NCBI GenBank assembly: GCA_963676515.1
Contig: OY781061.1
Coordinates: 1,178,001 to 1,242,000 of the forward strand
Reading direction: 5' to 3'
Source of the DNA: G963667145 sp963676515 [NCBI: Candidatus Cloacimonadota bacterium]
GTDB lineage: Bacteria > Cloacimonadota > Cloacimonadia > G963667145
Length of the DNA: 64,000 nucleotides
In this document: one piece after another, positions 1-9,079 of the stretch
Layout of the letters: each line of letters starts with the position of its first letter
Position numbering within the stretch: position 1 is the stretch's first letter
The notes under the pieces: generated by a model
Databases searched by the model: none
Told to the model about the DNA's origin: nothing
What the model saw: only the letters and a program-made list of their open reading frames with translations
Translations under genes and position numbers: made by a program

Positions 1-455
1 TTCATAATGCAGAAAGTTTTAATAAATCTATTACAGATTGGGGATTAGTTGCTAATCAAGATTTAAAAAGTGTAACAAATATGAGCCATATGTTTGATGG
101 AGCCAATAGTTTTAATCAAGGTTTCGTTTGGGAAGAGATGCCTAATGTGAAAGATATGAGCTATATGTTTGCAAATACTAATTCTTTTAATCAAGATATA
201 TCAGCTTGGGGCTTTTATGGAATACCTAAAATTGAAAATATGAGCTATATGTTTTATAACGCTACTGCCTTCAATCAAGACATTGCTATGTGGAGTTCTA
301 TTATAAGTGTTTCTTCTTTATCAAATGTAAGCCATATGTTCGATGGAGCTACTATTTTTAATTATGACCTTAGCTCTTGGGACATTACTAGTATCACTCA
401 TACTGGATTTGCTGATAATACCACTCTTGGTTGGGCTACGCCTACTGGGTTTTAA
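1..455 (+). CDS. BspA-like surface protein with DUF285 repeats (5'-truncated)
   Basis: Only the C-terminal end lies in the window; the frame is open from base 3, so the gene starts upstream. The visible roughly 150 residues are imperfect repeats of about 25-45 residues built around the motifs N-M-S-Y/H-M-F and F-N-Q-D-I-S-x-W, which are diagnostic of the bacterial surface protein DUF285 (BspA-like leucine-rich) family. The chain ends in W-A-T-P-T-G-F, a typical DUF285 terminus, so the 3' end appears intact. Family members are usually exported and act in adhesion or contact with other cells. The signal peptide and any anchor are outside the window. A hairpin terminator follows directly. The family assignment is secure; the role is inferred from the family only. 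Confidence 0.85.
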   Translation, partial: HNAESFNKSITDWGLVANQDLKSVTNMSHMFDGANSFNQGFVWEEMPNVKDMSYMFANTNSFNQDISAWGFYGIPKIENMSYMFYNATAFNQDIAMWSSIISVSSLSNVSHMFDGATIFNYDLSSWDITSITHTGFADNTTLGWATPTGF

Positions 456-480
456 AATACGACAATAACTTTTAAAAAAG

Positions 481-516
481 AAGTGGATGCGACTAGAGTT
501 CGTGTCCACTTTTTTA
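481..516 (+). terminator. Rho-independent terminator after the DUF285 gene
   Basis: A 7-bp stem (aagtgga at 481-487 with tccactt at 505-511) is followed by a T run. It is preceded by an A run, so it might also work on the minus strand. It lies 26 bp after the stop codon. Confidence 0.65.
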
Positions 517-1292
517 TTGGGTGCTTTTAGCCACTCCTTCCACACACCACTCGCTTTGTGCCAGCACTCCCGCCCGTGGATTCCCGCTTCCGCGGGAATG
601 AGGGAGAGAGCAAGCAAGAAGCATCCGCCAGCCCTCGTTCTGAGTTAAAATGGGAATTTATTCTTTTTGTCTTGGTCTCCTGACGGAGGGTCTTTCCCCT
701 CGTTCCCAAGCTCCAGCTTGGGAATGCATACGAAACAAAGCATACAGTCAAAATACCAAATCTGTAAGCTAAATTCTAAACCTTTTTCGCACGCTGAAGA
801 CGCAAAATTTTGCGTCTCTACAGTTCCTTGCACAGCCATTTGTTTCAGTCGGCAAACGAATTTCACGCTTCCTGCTTTAAGTATTTGTTAGCCCAACCCT
901 AACCCGCCTCTGGATTCCCGCTTTCGCGGGAATGAGGAAGAGAAGCAAGGAAGCACACGCTTTTAAAAACCTCGTCATTGCGGGCTCCGACCCGCAATCT
1001 CCTGAGGCGGGGCAGAAGCCATAGTCACAGCATTCATCTGTGTTCATCTGTGGTTTCTAGTTTCCTTACACCGCAAGCTTTGTGTTCTCACTCACCCTTA
1101 TTGTGGCTCACCACTCGTTTTTCACTCCCACCACCCCTCATTCCTGCGGAAGCAGGAATCCATTCTCCCACACGATGCACAAAAGCAGCAAATTCGTAAT
1201 GAGGCGAACATTTCAGCCAAATACAATTTAGAAGAAAATCAGCTCTCCTTATCAGGCAAAGTTGTTTTTTTACGCCAGAAACTTTTTTTTAA
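517..1292. repeat. Mosaic of dispersed palindromic repeats, no gene
   Basis: No credible gene is visible. The stretch is made of modules seen again near 18.1-18.5 kb and 38.6-40.1 kb. They are: the palindrome attcccgcttccgcgggaat (580-599) and its variants at 914-933 and 1140-1159; the palindrome ttcccaagctccagcttggg (from 703); a perfect palindrome agacgcaaaattttgcgtct (798-817); a segment around 765-795 containing taagctaaattctaaacc; and a segment around 858-895 containing cgcttcctgctttaagtatt. Open frames here are translations of the repeats. Confidence 0.8.
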
Positions 1293-1321
1293 TTGACATC
1301 AAATGAGCTTTCTTTTTTTTG
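1293..1321 (+). promoter_or_regulatory. Promoter motif TTGACA-N20-TTG upstream of the Omp85-like gene
   Basis: TTGACA at 1293-1298 and TTG at 1319-1321 span exactly 29 bp. The same arrangement and spacing occur upstream of secG, rpmE, ilvN and the lipoprotein gene at 40219. There is no TATAAT at the usual place. The last eight bases (TTTTTTTG) resemble the -7 box TAnnTTTG of Bacteroidota promoters. The start codon lies 66 bp downstream. Confidence 0.55.
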
Positions 1322-1332
1322 ATAAGACACTG

Positions 1333-1359
1333 GGGGTTGTGAAGGCAACCTCTTTTTTT
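1333..1359 (+). terminator. Intrinsic terminator/attenuator in the 5' leader of the Omp85-like gene
   Basis: The sequence ggggttg (1333-1339), loop tgaagg, caacctc (1346-1352) forms a 7-bp stem with one G-U pair, followed at once by seven T. It sits between the predicted promoter (1293-1321) and the start codon (1388), so it could terminate or attenuate transcription into the operon. It could alternatively stop transcripts arriving from the repeat region. Confidence 0.6.
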
Positions 1360-1387
1360 AGTAAAAATATTTTAGGAAGGATAAGAA

Positions 1388-3187
1388 TTGAACAAAATTA
1401 GCATCGTTTTATTGACACTTTTTTGCTTGCTGTGGGGGGCTGGTTGGTCTGCTACCAAGAAAAAGAACGAGTCAAATATCTATCAAGAATGGGAAAAGTC
1501 AGCCTCGAAATACAGGGTTACCAAAGAGCTTTTTAAAGCTGTTTTTGATGTGCAAGAGAAAGAGAAGAAAAAATCGAAAGTAAGAAACAATGTTAGCTCC
1601 AGTGCTTCTCGTTTTCAAAAGCATTCGGGGAAGAGGATTCGCAAAATCTATGTCAGGCAAGAAGATGTCTTTAGTAGCAAAAATTTTGTGTCGCGGCTAG
1701 GCAATGGTGCACATATGAACACCAAAGAGTTTATCATCATAAACAACCTTTTTTTCCAAGAGTACTCTATCGTGAATCCTGAGCTTTTAGCAGAAAACGA
1801 AAAATACTTGAGTGATTTGTCTTATATCAAAAATGCTGAATTTTTTTTGGTGCCAGTGAAAGGGAGTCTGACTTTTGTAGATTTGGTGCTGGTGATCCGC
1901 GACAAATGGTCTGTCGGGATAGACGGCTCTTTTACGGATTTGGACAAATTTCGGCTTGGTGGTTTTGATAAGAACTTTTTCGGTTTTGGTAACGAGTTCG
2001 AGTACAAAGCGAAATACAACAAAAATAACAGCCCAGAGTGGGGACACGATTTTTCTTACGAGATTCGCAATGTTGACCAGAGTTTTATGAATTTGAAGGT
2101 TGATTATTACGATGACTACAGCAAACAAAAATACGGTGGAAGTCTGAATAGAGGATATATCTCGGGGAAGAAGTATGGTGGTGGCGGAAGCTGGTGCATC
2201 ATCGAAGAGAAAGAGCAAGAGTCTGAGGTGGACAGCGTGCTCACCATCACAGAGCCGAGATCGAAAAGGGTTGATTTGGATTTTTGGTTTGGTCGCAAAT
2301 TCAAACTAAGAGGCTCTTTTTTGGGGTTCGAGCAGTTAGCGTGGGCGGTTCGGCACAATTCCCGAGATTATGAGATTCGCCCTGATGGAGTTACCCAGGA
2401 TTCCTTGAGGGATTATCACGACATCAACTTTTTTCGCATGATTTCGTTTAGTTTGAGCAAGGAGCTTTTTTATCGCAGTAGCCTTATTTACGGTTTTGGC
2501 GTTACCGAGCATATTCCGTATGGTAGGAATTTTGAGTTGGTGTACGGCAAAGAAAGCGGCGAGTATTGGAAGAGGGACTATCTTGGCATCTCTTACGCCC
2601 AAGGTAAGTTTTATAAAAATGTCGGATATCTGTATAATAAGGTTTCGATGGGAGGATTTTGGCTAGATAGCGAAAGTCACATAGAAGATTTGACAGTCAG
2701 ACTGAAAGTCTCTTACTTTAGTTTGCTATACAAATGGGGAACTTATTACACGCGTTATTTTGCCAATTTGGATTATGTGACTAGCCTGAATAGGTCGCTA
2801 GAAGATAGCATAAGCATAAGCGATGATGAGATAAGGGAACTGTCTTGGGACAAAGATGATGAGCAAAAACTGGTGCTGAGTACGGAGATGGTTACTTTTG
2901 CTCCTTGGGATTTGGCTGGGTTTAGGTTTGCTTTTTTCTCGTTTGCCGATGGAGGGTATTTGGCAGCGAACGAGAATATTGCAGTGGGAGGCTCTTTTGC
3001 TTCTAGTGTCGGCTTGGGTGTTAGGATTCGCAACGATAATTTGGTGTTCAAGACTTTGCAACTCAGGATTGCTTATTTCCCTACACAACAAGAAGATGGC
3101 GAGTATAAATTCCGCTTGTCGGGCGAGAAGGATTACTCATTGCCGAGTTTCGATGCGGGTACGCCGAGTGTAGTGGAATATTATTAA
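1388..3187 (+). CDS. Omp85-like outer membrane beta-barrel protein (BamA/TamA-type)
   Basis: This 599-residue protein starts at TTG, chosen because AGGAAGG (1374-1380) lies 7 bp upstream and the first residues form a signal peptide (positively charged start, hydrophobic core, cleavage near W-S-A). Residues of about 85-175 look like a POTRA-type domain (I-R-K-I-Y-V-R-Q, then a segment ending in L-V-I-R-D-K-W-S). The remainder is rich in alternating aromatic and polar strands, as in an outer-membrane barrel. This layout resembles Omp85/surface-antigen proteins with few POTRA domains. It is probably exported to the outer membrane; the substrate is unknown. It heads a likely operon with lon 41 bp downstream. 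Family placement is moderately sure, and a different barrel family remains possible. Confidence 0.6.
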   Translation: MNKISIVLLTLFCLLWGAGWSATKKKNESNIYQEWEKSASKYRVTKELFKAVFDVQEKEKKKSKVRNNVSSSASRFQKHSGKRIRKIYVRQEDVFSSKNFVSRLGNGAHMNTKEFIIINNLFFQEYSIVNPELLAENEKYLSDLSYIKNAEFFLVPVKGSLTFVDLVLVIRDKWSVGIDGSFTDLDKFRLGGFDKNFFGFGNEFEYKAKYNKNNSPEWGHDFSYEIRNVDQSFMNLKVDYYDDYSKQKYGGSLNRGYISGKKYGGGGSWCIIEEKEQESEVDSVLTITEPRSKRVDLDFWFGRKFKLRGSFLGFEQLAWAVRHNSRDYEIRPDGVTQDSLRDYHDINFFRMISFSLSKELFYRSSLIYGFGVTEHIPYGRNFELVYGKESGEYWKRDYLGISYAQGKFYKNVGYLYNKVSMGGFWLDSESHIEDLTVRLKVSYFSLLYKWGTYYTRYFANLDYVTSLNRSLEDSISISDDEIRELSWDKDDEQKLVLSTEMVTFAPWDLAGFRFAFFSFADGGYLAANENIAVGGSFASSVGLGVRIRNDNLVFKTLQLRIAYFPTQQEDGEYKFRLSGEKDYSLPSFDAGTPSVVEYY

Positions 3188-3228
3188 AAGTATAAATAAA
3201 ACATAAATAAAAGTAGATGAGATAAAAA

Positions 3229-5586
3229 ATGAAAGAAGATATTTTGCTGGAAAGTCCAGAAGTTGAATTTTTAGAAACTTTGAATGTAGTGCCATTGCGG
3301 AACATTATGATGGTGCCCAAGATAGTTGCTCCTATTTTGATAGGGCGTAAAGTGACTATCGATGCTGTGGAGGATGCTCTAGCTAAACACAAAAGAATAG
3401 TTTGTCTGACCCAAAAAAATGATAATAATCACACCTCTTATCCAGAGGGGAAAAATTTGTATCGCGTGGGGACTTATTGCAGCATTTTGCAGGTGTTCAG
3501 ATTGCCCGATGGTAATCTGCGGATACTGGTGGAAGGGCTCAAGTGCGTGCTGGTGGATAGGTTGTCCAAGAATAAGGACGGCTTTTTCAAAGCAAGAGTG
3601 CACGAGATGGTTTATGAGAAGACAAACGATCTGGAGTTGCAGGCGGAAGTAAGGGCGATCAAGAAACTTTTTGCAGAGTACATCTCCATCGATGGGAATA
3701 TCCCACAAGAGGTGCTGAAGCCTCTGGACGAGATTTCCAAGCCGAGCGAGTTTTTCTATTATGTTTTGGCTAATATTTCTTCGTCCGTGGATAAGAAGAT
3801 TGACCTTTTAAAGATTGGGAATATCAATCAGGCCTTGAGCCAACTCTTGCGACTTTTGCACAAAGAGCTGGAAATCTTGAAGTTGGAAAAGAAGATTGAT
3901 GTAAATGTGAATAACAAGCTGAATAAATTGCAACGAGAGTATTATCTGCGGGAGCAGCTCAAAGAGATAGAGAAAGAGCTGGGCTTGGACAAGGAGAGCA
4001 GTGCAGAGGTGGACGATCTGGAGAAAGATTTGCTCAAACTTCCTTTGAACGAGGACATTCGCAAGATTGCCGATAGTGAGCTGCAAAAGCTGAAGAGGAT
4101 ACCGACTGGCTCGCAAGAGTACACTGTGATTTACAACTATCTGGACTGGATGCGTTGCTTGCCGTGGAGTGCAGATGAGGTGAAAGATTTTGATCTGGTG
4201 CAGGCACAAAAAGATTTGGATGCTAATCACTACGGGTTGGATAAGGTCAAAGATGTCGTCTTGGAGTATGTTGCCGTGCTGAAGTTTGTGCAAGAGAACC
4301 GTGGCAAGATTTTGTGCTTCGTGGGAGCTCCTGGAGTGGGTAAGACCTCTCTGGGTAAGGCTATCGCCAAGTCACTAGGCAAAAAGTTTGCTCGGCTGTC
4401 GCTGGGCGGAGTGCGAGACGAAGCGGAGATAAGAGGGCATCGTCGGACTTATGTGGGTGCTGTCCCGGGTGTAATCATCAACTCTATAAAGAAAGCTGGC
4501 ACTCTCAACCCCGTGATAATGATGGACGAGATAGATAAGCTCTCGAGCGACTTTCGGGGCGATCCTGCCTCGGCATTACTAGAGGTGCTAGATCCCGAGC
4601 AGAACAACAGCTTTCGTGACCATTACCTAGATTTTGATTACGACCTCTCGAAAGTGACCTTCATCACTACCGCAAACACCTTGTCGTCTATCCCATCACC
4701 GCTGCTAGATAGGATGGAGATTGTGCGTTTGCCGGGCTATACGATGTTCGAGAAGGTCAACATCGCCGAGAGGCACCTGATCCGTAGGCAAATAGACGCT
4801 TTCAAAACGAAGGGTAAAGTGGAGCTCGAGTTTAGCGATGAGATTATCCGTTACATCGTGAAGAACTACACCCAAGAGGTGGGCGTGCGACAGTTGGAGA
4901 AGCAGATAGAGAAGATTTATCGCAAAGTTATTCGTGAGATTATCCAGAGTAAAAAAGTGAAAATCAAACTGAAATTGAACAAGAAGCTGGTGGAAAAATA
5001 TCTGGGTGTGTCCAAGGTGATACCAACTAAGGTGGAGAAAAAAGCCGTTGTCGGTGTGGTCAACGGACTTGCGTGGACGATGGTCGGTGGCGAGATGCTC
5101 AAGATAGAAATTAGCAAGTTCCCCGGCACTGGCAAGATAAAGCTGACGGGGAATCTGGGCGATATAATGAAAGAGTCGGCACAAGCCGCTTACACTTTTG
5201 CCAGAGTAAATGCCAAAAAGTACAAGTTGGACAAAGATTTCCACAAGAATACGGATTTGCATCTGCATATCCCTGAGGGTGCTGTCCCCAAAGACGGTCC
5301 TTCGGCAGGCGTAACGATGGCTACGGCGATTATTTCGGTGCTCTCGGATAGGAAAGTGAAAGCTAATATCGCGATGACGGGTGAAATCTCTCTCAAGGGT
5401 GAGGTGATGGCTATCGGTGGATTGGCAGAGAAGCTAGTAGCCGCTGGGCAAGCGGAGATAAAGAAGGTCTTGATACCCAAAGATAACCTTCCTATTTTGC
5501 AAGAGATACCCGACGAGATCAAGCATGGCTTGGAAATAGTACCGATGGAGACGATTGATCAGGTGCTTGGTGAGGCTTTAGTGTGA
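3229..5586 (+). CDS. lon: ATP-dependent protease Lon
   Basis: The protein has 785 residues, the normal length for bacterial Lon. It has an N-terminal substrate-binding LON domain (about 1-210), a coiled helical segment, an AAA+ module with Walker A G-A-P-G-V-G-K-T near residue 365 and Walker B I-M-M-D-E-I-D-K, and a C-terminal protease domain. The catalytic Ser is in D-G-P-S-A-G (near residue 691) and the catalytic Lys is in G-G-L-A-E-K-L. It degrades misfolded and regulatory proteins in the cytoplasm. Its stop codon overlaps the GTG start of the next small gene by 4 bp, which suggests translational coupling. The assignment is secure. Confidence 0.98.
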   Translation: MKEDILLESPEVEFLETLNVVPLRNIMMVPKIVAPILIGRKVTIDAVEDALAKHKRIVCLTQKNDNNHTSYPEGKNLYRVGTYCSILQVFRLPDGNLRILVEGLKCVLVDRLSKNKDGFFKARVHEMVYEKTNDLELQAEVRAIKKLFAEYISIDGNIPQEVLKPLDEISKPSEFFYYVLANISSSVDKKIDLLKIGNINQALSQLLRLLHKELEILKLEKKIDVNVNNKLNKLQREYYLREQLKEIEKELGLDKESSAEVDDLEKDLLKLPLNEDIRKIADSELQKLKRIPTGSQEYTVIYNYLDWMRCLPWSADEVKDFDLVQAQKDLDANHYGLDKVKDVVLEYVAVLKFVQENRGKILCFVGAPGVGKTSLGKAIAKSLGKKFARLSLGGVRDEAEIRGHRRTYVGAVPGVIINSIKKAGTLNPVIMMDEIDKLSSDFRGDPASALLEVLDPEQNNSFRDHYLDFDYDLSKVTFITTANTLSSIPSPLLDRMEIVRLPGYTMFEKVNIAERHLIRRQIDAFKTKGKVELEFSDEIIRYIVKNYTQEVGVRQLEKQIEKIYRKVIREIIQSKKVKIKLKLNKKLVEKYLGVSKVIPTKVEKKAVVGVVNGLAWTMVGGEMLKIEISKFPGTGKIKLTGNLGDIMKESAQAAYTFARVNAKKYKLDKDFHKNTDLHLHIPEGAVPKDGPSAGVTMATAIISVLSDRKVKANIAMTGEISLKGEVMAIGGLAEKLVAAGQAEIKKVLIPKDNLPILQEIPDEIKHGLEIVPMETIDQVLGEALV

Positions 5587-5822
5587 AGATAGAGGCTGCC
5601 AAGCCAGTAGTGTCAGACGATGAGGGGAACTATTACTATTTGCGGATTCCACAAAAAGAGCAATATTTTTTTGCGAGCATCGTAGAATCTCTTTCGGGGC
5701 TTGCCAATCACACTACAGCAAGGGACGATAAGAGCGTCTTGATTTTTTTTGTTAGCCGTACACAGATTGCGGATTTTGAGAGGTTATTAAAATTTTTGGT
5801 AGGTTATGAAAATTTGGAATAA
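5583..5822 (+). CDS. Small protein, possibly DUF4911
   Basis: A 79-residue cytoplasmic protein begins at GTG and overlaps the lon stop (GTGA). Its 3' end overlaps the next gene by 17 bp, so it is firmly embedded in the operon. There is no signal peptide or membrane segment. The core, Y-Y-Y-L-R-I-P and F-A-S-I-V-E-S-L-S-G-L-A-N-H-T-T, then a hydrophobic strand and a short helix, recalls the DUF4911 pattern by eye. Function is unknown. The tight overlaps are the main reason to accept it as real. Confidence 0.65.
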   Translation: MKIEAAKPVVSDDEGNYYYLRIPQKEQYFFASIVESLSGLANHTTARDDKSVLIFFVSRTQIADFERLLKFLVGYENLE

Positions 5823-7626
5823 ACTTATATTTTGTTTTTTAGCTTGGGGTTCTTTGTCGTGGGCAGTAGAGATAGATACTATGCAAGGCATTAGTGGGGG
5901 GAAAGATTACCTTTTCCAGATGAGCACAGGCGACTCTCTCGGGCGTGAGCGGAGCGAATTTGAAAAGCTGGTGGAAGGCGATACTCTTGCACAGGGGATT
6001 TCAGACAGCATTCCTCTGGAGGACGAAGACAAGAAGCTAGACCTCTTTCGGCAAAGAATGAATGTAGAGGTGAATTCGTATCTGGAAAAAGACCGCAGGA
6101 GCGAAAAAGTCCCTTTGTTTTTGTATAAAGAGAACAACCATTACTACTCTCCGGCACCCGTAAGGCAAGAGCTCCAGTTCGATGAGCTTACGATTCATCC
6201 TTTTCTTTTGCGTAAATACCAACTGTACCAAGATTATAGAGCGTTTTGGTCGGAATCGGAAAGACAGGGGAATGTCTATTTCTCTAAATTCCAGTACGAT
6301 ATGCCTATCTTGCTAGCCAAAGCTCAGCTCTCGCAAGGTTACAACGGCTCGGATTTAGATCAGGCGATAATCAATATTTACAAGAGTCAAGTTTACGATT
6401 GTTTAGATTTTCAACTGGGCTTCAACGGTTCTTCGGGCAAATGGCTATCCGAGGAGCTACGAGAGAAGACCAAAGATTTGTACGGTAATATCCGCTACTA
6501 TTGGGGCGATTACCTCTCGCTCGATTACTCATATTTGTATTTTGATCACAATTTGCCTAGCGAGAAGTTGTTTTTCAGTCAACTAAACACGACCTCTGTA
6601 TACGACTCGCTTTTGGATTTGGAGTATGTCGCTTACACATCGCAGCAACATTTTGTGGTGTTCCGCTCTGTGGTGTTCGATGCTGGTTACAGCTACTCCC
6701 ACAGCGAATATTTGTTGGATAGTTTGCTTGCCTTGGACAAAAAATACAACGACGAGAGTTATTTTTACGCCTTGGATTTGGACTTTTGGGGGCAAAATTT
6801 GGCTGTCGGCCGCAAGAGTTACAACAATTACGAATCGACCAGAATAGACGATAGGCTTTATTACAAAGGGAAACTGCAAGCCGACTGGTGGTATGGCTCA
6901 TCGGTGAGAGGCTATTACGATGAGGTCAACAAAAGCTTTTCCGCTCAAAAAGGGCTACCGTGGGGCTTTACTTTGTTTGCCGATTACACGGACAAAGAAA
7001 ATCAAGCGGTGGACACAGCTTTGTTCCTCTATTCTGACATTTTTTTTCAGAGGGTGGAATCTTACAAATCCAGCTTTTGCGGGATTGTTTTTGACAACCA
7101 AATTTTTAGCGGAAGGCTGGCTGTGGGCACTCTGCAACAAGAGATAGCTGAGTACACAGTGCAAGCGGACAGTGCTATTGTGGTGCAGACGGAGATCTAC
7201 GACAACGATGTGTTGCAGGCGGATATGAGGGTGCGATTGCCGTTTAGTCTGTGGGGTCAGAAGATGGCTTTGGCTTATGGAGTGGAGGCTCGTAAGTTCT
7301 TGTCGGGCGATACTCCTTACATTTACCCCGAGGTGCAGACGCTGCAAAACTACGAGATTGTTTTTTACTTCGATTACGGCAATGTCTTGACGCTTGGCTG
7401 GAGAAATCACAACGCAACTGATTATTTTGCTAGCTTTTCCGATCAGAGCAAGTTAGAGGCTGTCTCGTCGGATAAGATGTTGGACTACTATCTGCAGCTC
7501 GATCTGACCAATAAGTTCTCTGTGCTGATGGATATCAAAAATTACGATAAGGACGAAGATTACTTGGGGACGAAAATATATCGTCGGCACTTTAAGATAA
7601 ATTTCATCTGGTATCTGTTCGATTAG
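5806..7626 (+). CDS. Putative outer membrane beta-barrel protein
   Basis: A 606-residue protein with a clear N-terminal signal peptide (residues 1 to about 20, ending S-L-S-W-A). The mature part has no hydrophobic helix but many alternating strands rich in Tyr, Phe, Asp and Ser (for example L-S-L-D-Y-S-Y-L-Y-F-D), and it ends W-Y-L-F-D. This is what an outer-membrane barrel looks like, but I do not recognise the family. It overlaps the preceding small gene and is followed within 2 bp by the antiporter gene, so it is expressed from the lon operon. Transport or structural roles are equally possible. Confidence 0.55.
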   Translation: MKIWNKLIFCFLAWGSLSWAVEIDTMQGISGGKDYLFQMSTGDSLGRERSEFEKLVEGDTLAQGISDSIPLEDEDKKLDLFRQRMNVEVNSYLEKDRRSEKVPLFLYKENNHYYSPAPVRQELQFDELTIHPFLLRKYQLYQDYRAFWSESERQGNVYFSKFQYDMPILLAKAQLSQGYNGSDLDQAIINIYKSQVYDCLDFQLGFNGSSGKWLSEELREKTKDLYGNIRYYWGDYLSLDYSYLYFDHNLPSEKLFFSQLNTTSVYDSLLDLEYVAYTSQQHFVVFRSVVFDAGYSYSHSEYLLDSLLALDKKYNDESYFYALDLDFWGQNLAVGRKSYNNYESTRIDDRLYYKGKLQADWWYGSSVRGYYDEVNKSFSAQKGLPWGFTLFADYTDKENQAVDTALFLYSDIFFQRVESYKSSFCGIVFDNQIFSGRLAVGTLQQEIAEYTVQADSAIVVQTEIYDNDVLQADMRVRLPFSLWGQKMALAYGVEARKFLSGDTPYIYPEVQTLQNYEIVFYFDYGNVLTLGWRNHNATDYFASFSDQSKLEAVSSDKMLDYYLQLDLTNKFSVLMDIKNYDKDEDYLGTKIYRRHFKINFIWYLFD

Positions 7627-7627
7627 C

Positions 7628-8575
7628 ATGGTGATTTGCTGGATGAACATCTATATCGCTTTCGCTCTGCTATTAGTGGGGTTCTATTTCCTTTTTGTAG
7701 CCGCCGAGAAGTTTGTGGATTTGGCGGTGGTGATATCTGCTTACTTTGGCATACCTGGGATTGTCACGGGTACGATCATCGTCGGTTTTGCTACTTCCGC
7801 TCCTGAGTTCGCGGTGAGCATCTTGGCATCTATGCAGGGCTTGTCCCAGATGGGTTTAGGTAATGGCGTGGGTAGCGTCATCTGCAACGAAACGCTTGGG
7901 TTAGGTCTTGGTTTTGTTGCCCTTGGTTTGGGCAGTGTAGCTACTTTTGATAAGAAATATTTGGGCAAAGTCATCTTGTTTTTGGATGCAGGACTTTTGG
8001 CTCTGTACTTTTTTATGAGAGATGGAGTCTTATTACGGACTGAGGCTATTTTTTTTGTGGTTTGCTTGGGATTGTACTTCTTGGTAGTAGGTAGGAGCTC
8101 GCAGAAAGCAAAGCTGGAGAGAGTAACTCCACCTAAACATATTGGGTTGTATCTTATGAGCTTCGCTTTGATTTTGCTGACTGTGGTTGTACTTAGCAGG
8201 GTGGTTGTGTTTTCTGCGGTGTATATCGCCGAGTTCTTCCAGATGAGCAAAACGATCATCGCTGTGACGATAGTGGCTTTGGGGACATCTCTGCCCGAGG
8301 TAGCTACCGCTTTTGCCGCTTCTCGCAAAGGTCATCTCGATATAGCTGTCGGCAATATTATTGGCTCGGATGTGCTGAACATCTTCGGTATCGTGGGTAT
8401 CTCTGCGATTATACATCCAGTGGTTATCAGCCCTGCGGAGGTGCATTTCGTGTTTGGTTGGCTGTTTGTGGTGATGTTGGCTACCGCTTTTACTTTTTAC
8501 AAAGGTTATAAGAGACCTTTTGTGTGGGGATTAGGGCTGATTTCACTCTATTTTCTTTATCTTTTTTTCGCTTAA
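7628..8575 (+). CDS. Calcium/sodium antiporter family protein (YrbG-like)
   Basis: A 315-residue inner-membrane protein of about ten helices with the two inverted alpha-repeats of the CaCA superfamily. Repeat one has G-F-A-T-S-A-P-E-F and repeat two has A-L-G-T-S-L-P-E-V-A-T, followed by G-N-I-I-G-S-D-V-L-N. The acidic residues in these motifs bind the cations. Members exchange Ca2+ (or K+) for Na+. The first ATG (7628) lies 2 bp after the previous stop; an in-frame ATG at 7643 (M-N-I-Y-I) is an equally plausible start. The family call is firm, the ion is inferred. Confidence 0.9.
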   Translation: MVICWMNIYIAFALLLVGFYFLFVAAEKFVDLAVVISAYFGIPGIVTGTIIVGFATSAPEFAVSILASMQGLSQMGLGNGVGSVICNETLGLGLGFVALGLGSVATFDKKYLGKVILFLDAGLLALYFFMRDGVLLRTEAIFFVVCLGLYFLVVGRSSQKAKLERVTPPKHIGLYLMSFALILLTVVVLSRVVVFSAVYIAEFFQMSKTIIAVTIVALGTSLPEVATAFAASRKGHLDIAVGNIIGSDVLNIFGIVGISAIIHPVVISPAEVHFVFGWLFVVMLATAFTFYKGYKRPFVWGLGLISLYFLYLFFA

Positions 8576-8591
8576 AAAGTAATTTTATTAG

Positions 8592-8620
8592 TTGACACAA
8601 AGGCACAAAAAAAAATTTTG
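8592..8620 (+). promoter_or_regulatory. Promoter motif TTGACA-N20-TTG upstream of secG
   Basis: TTGACA (8592-8597) and TTG (8618-8620) span 29 bp, with AAATTTTG at the downstream end, close to the Bacteroidota -7 box TAnnTTTG. The start of secG is 30 bp downstream. The motif lies between the antiporter stop and secG, so secG and possibly the two tRNAs have their own promoter. Confidence 0.55.
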
Positions 8621-8650
8621 TTAAGACTAGATGCAAAATAAGGAGATTTA

Positions 8651-8938
8651 ATGTTTTATCTTTTGCTTGGAGTTCATATTGTGATTTCACTTTTATTGAT
8701 TTTGGTGATTTTGTCCCAAACCTCAAAAGGCGGTGCTTTGGGTGGTGCTTTTGGTGGTGCTACGAGTACGGCATCTTTTGGCGATGAGGCAGAGACTATA
8801 TTGAAAAAGTGGACTAAATACTTTATTTTGCTCTTTGTGGTTTCTTGCTTGGCATTGGCATTTTATACCAAAGGTATGAATGTAGAAAAAAACAATGGTG
8901 AAGTGAGCAAGGAGTTGCAAAAGGAACTAGCCGAATAG
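8651..8938 (+). CDS. secG: Protein translocase subunit SecG
   Basis: A 95-residue protein with two membrane helices separated by the conserved loop S-Q-T-S-K-G-G-A-L-G-G-A-F-G-G-A, the hallmark of SecG. It joins SecY and SecE in the inner-membrane preprotein channel and aids the SecA cycle. Start ATG is preceded by AAGGAG at a normal distance. The charged C-terminal tail (K-E-L-Q-K-E-L) is usual. Two tRNA-Leu genes follow, an arrangement (secG then tRNA-Leu) also seen in other bacteria. Confidence 0.95.
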   Translation: MFYLLLGVHIVISLLLILVILSQTSKGGALGGAFGGATSTASFGDEAETILKKWTKYFILLFVVSCLALAFYTKGMNVEKNNGEVSKELQKELAE

Positions 8939-8976
8939 TTTTAGTTTTCTTTTTTCTCAAGAAATATATACTGAGT

Positions 8977-9065
8977 GCAGAAGTGGTGGAATTGGTAGAC
9001 ACGCAAGACTAAGGATCTTGTGCCCGTTATTGGGTGTGCTGGTTCAAGTCCAGTCTTCTGCACCA
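8977..9065 (+). tRNA. tRNA-Leu, anticodon AAG
   Basis: An 89-nt class II tRNA with encoded CCA. The acceptor stem is GCAGAAG/CTTCTGC, the D-arm has AATTGGTAGA, and the anticodon stem is CAAGA/TCTTG with loop CTAAGGA, so the anticodon is AAG. The long variable arm is GCCC/GGGT and the T-loop is TTCAAGT. A34 in a bacterial tRNA-Leu is unusual, since CUU/CUC is normally read by GAG. Confidence 0.93.
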
Positions 9066-9079
9066 TTTCCTTTTATAGT

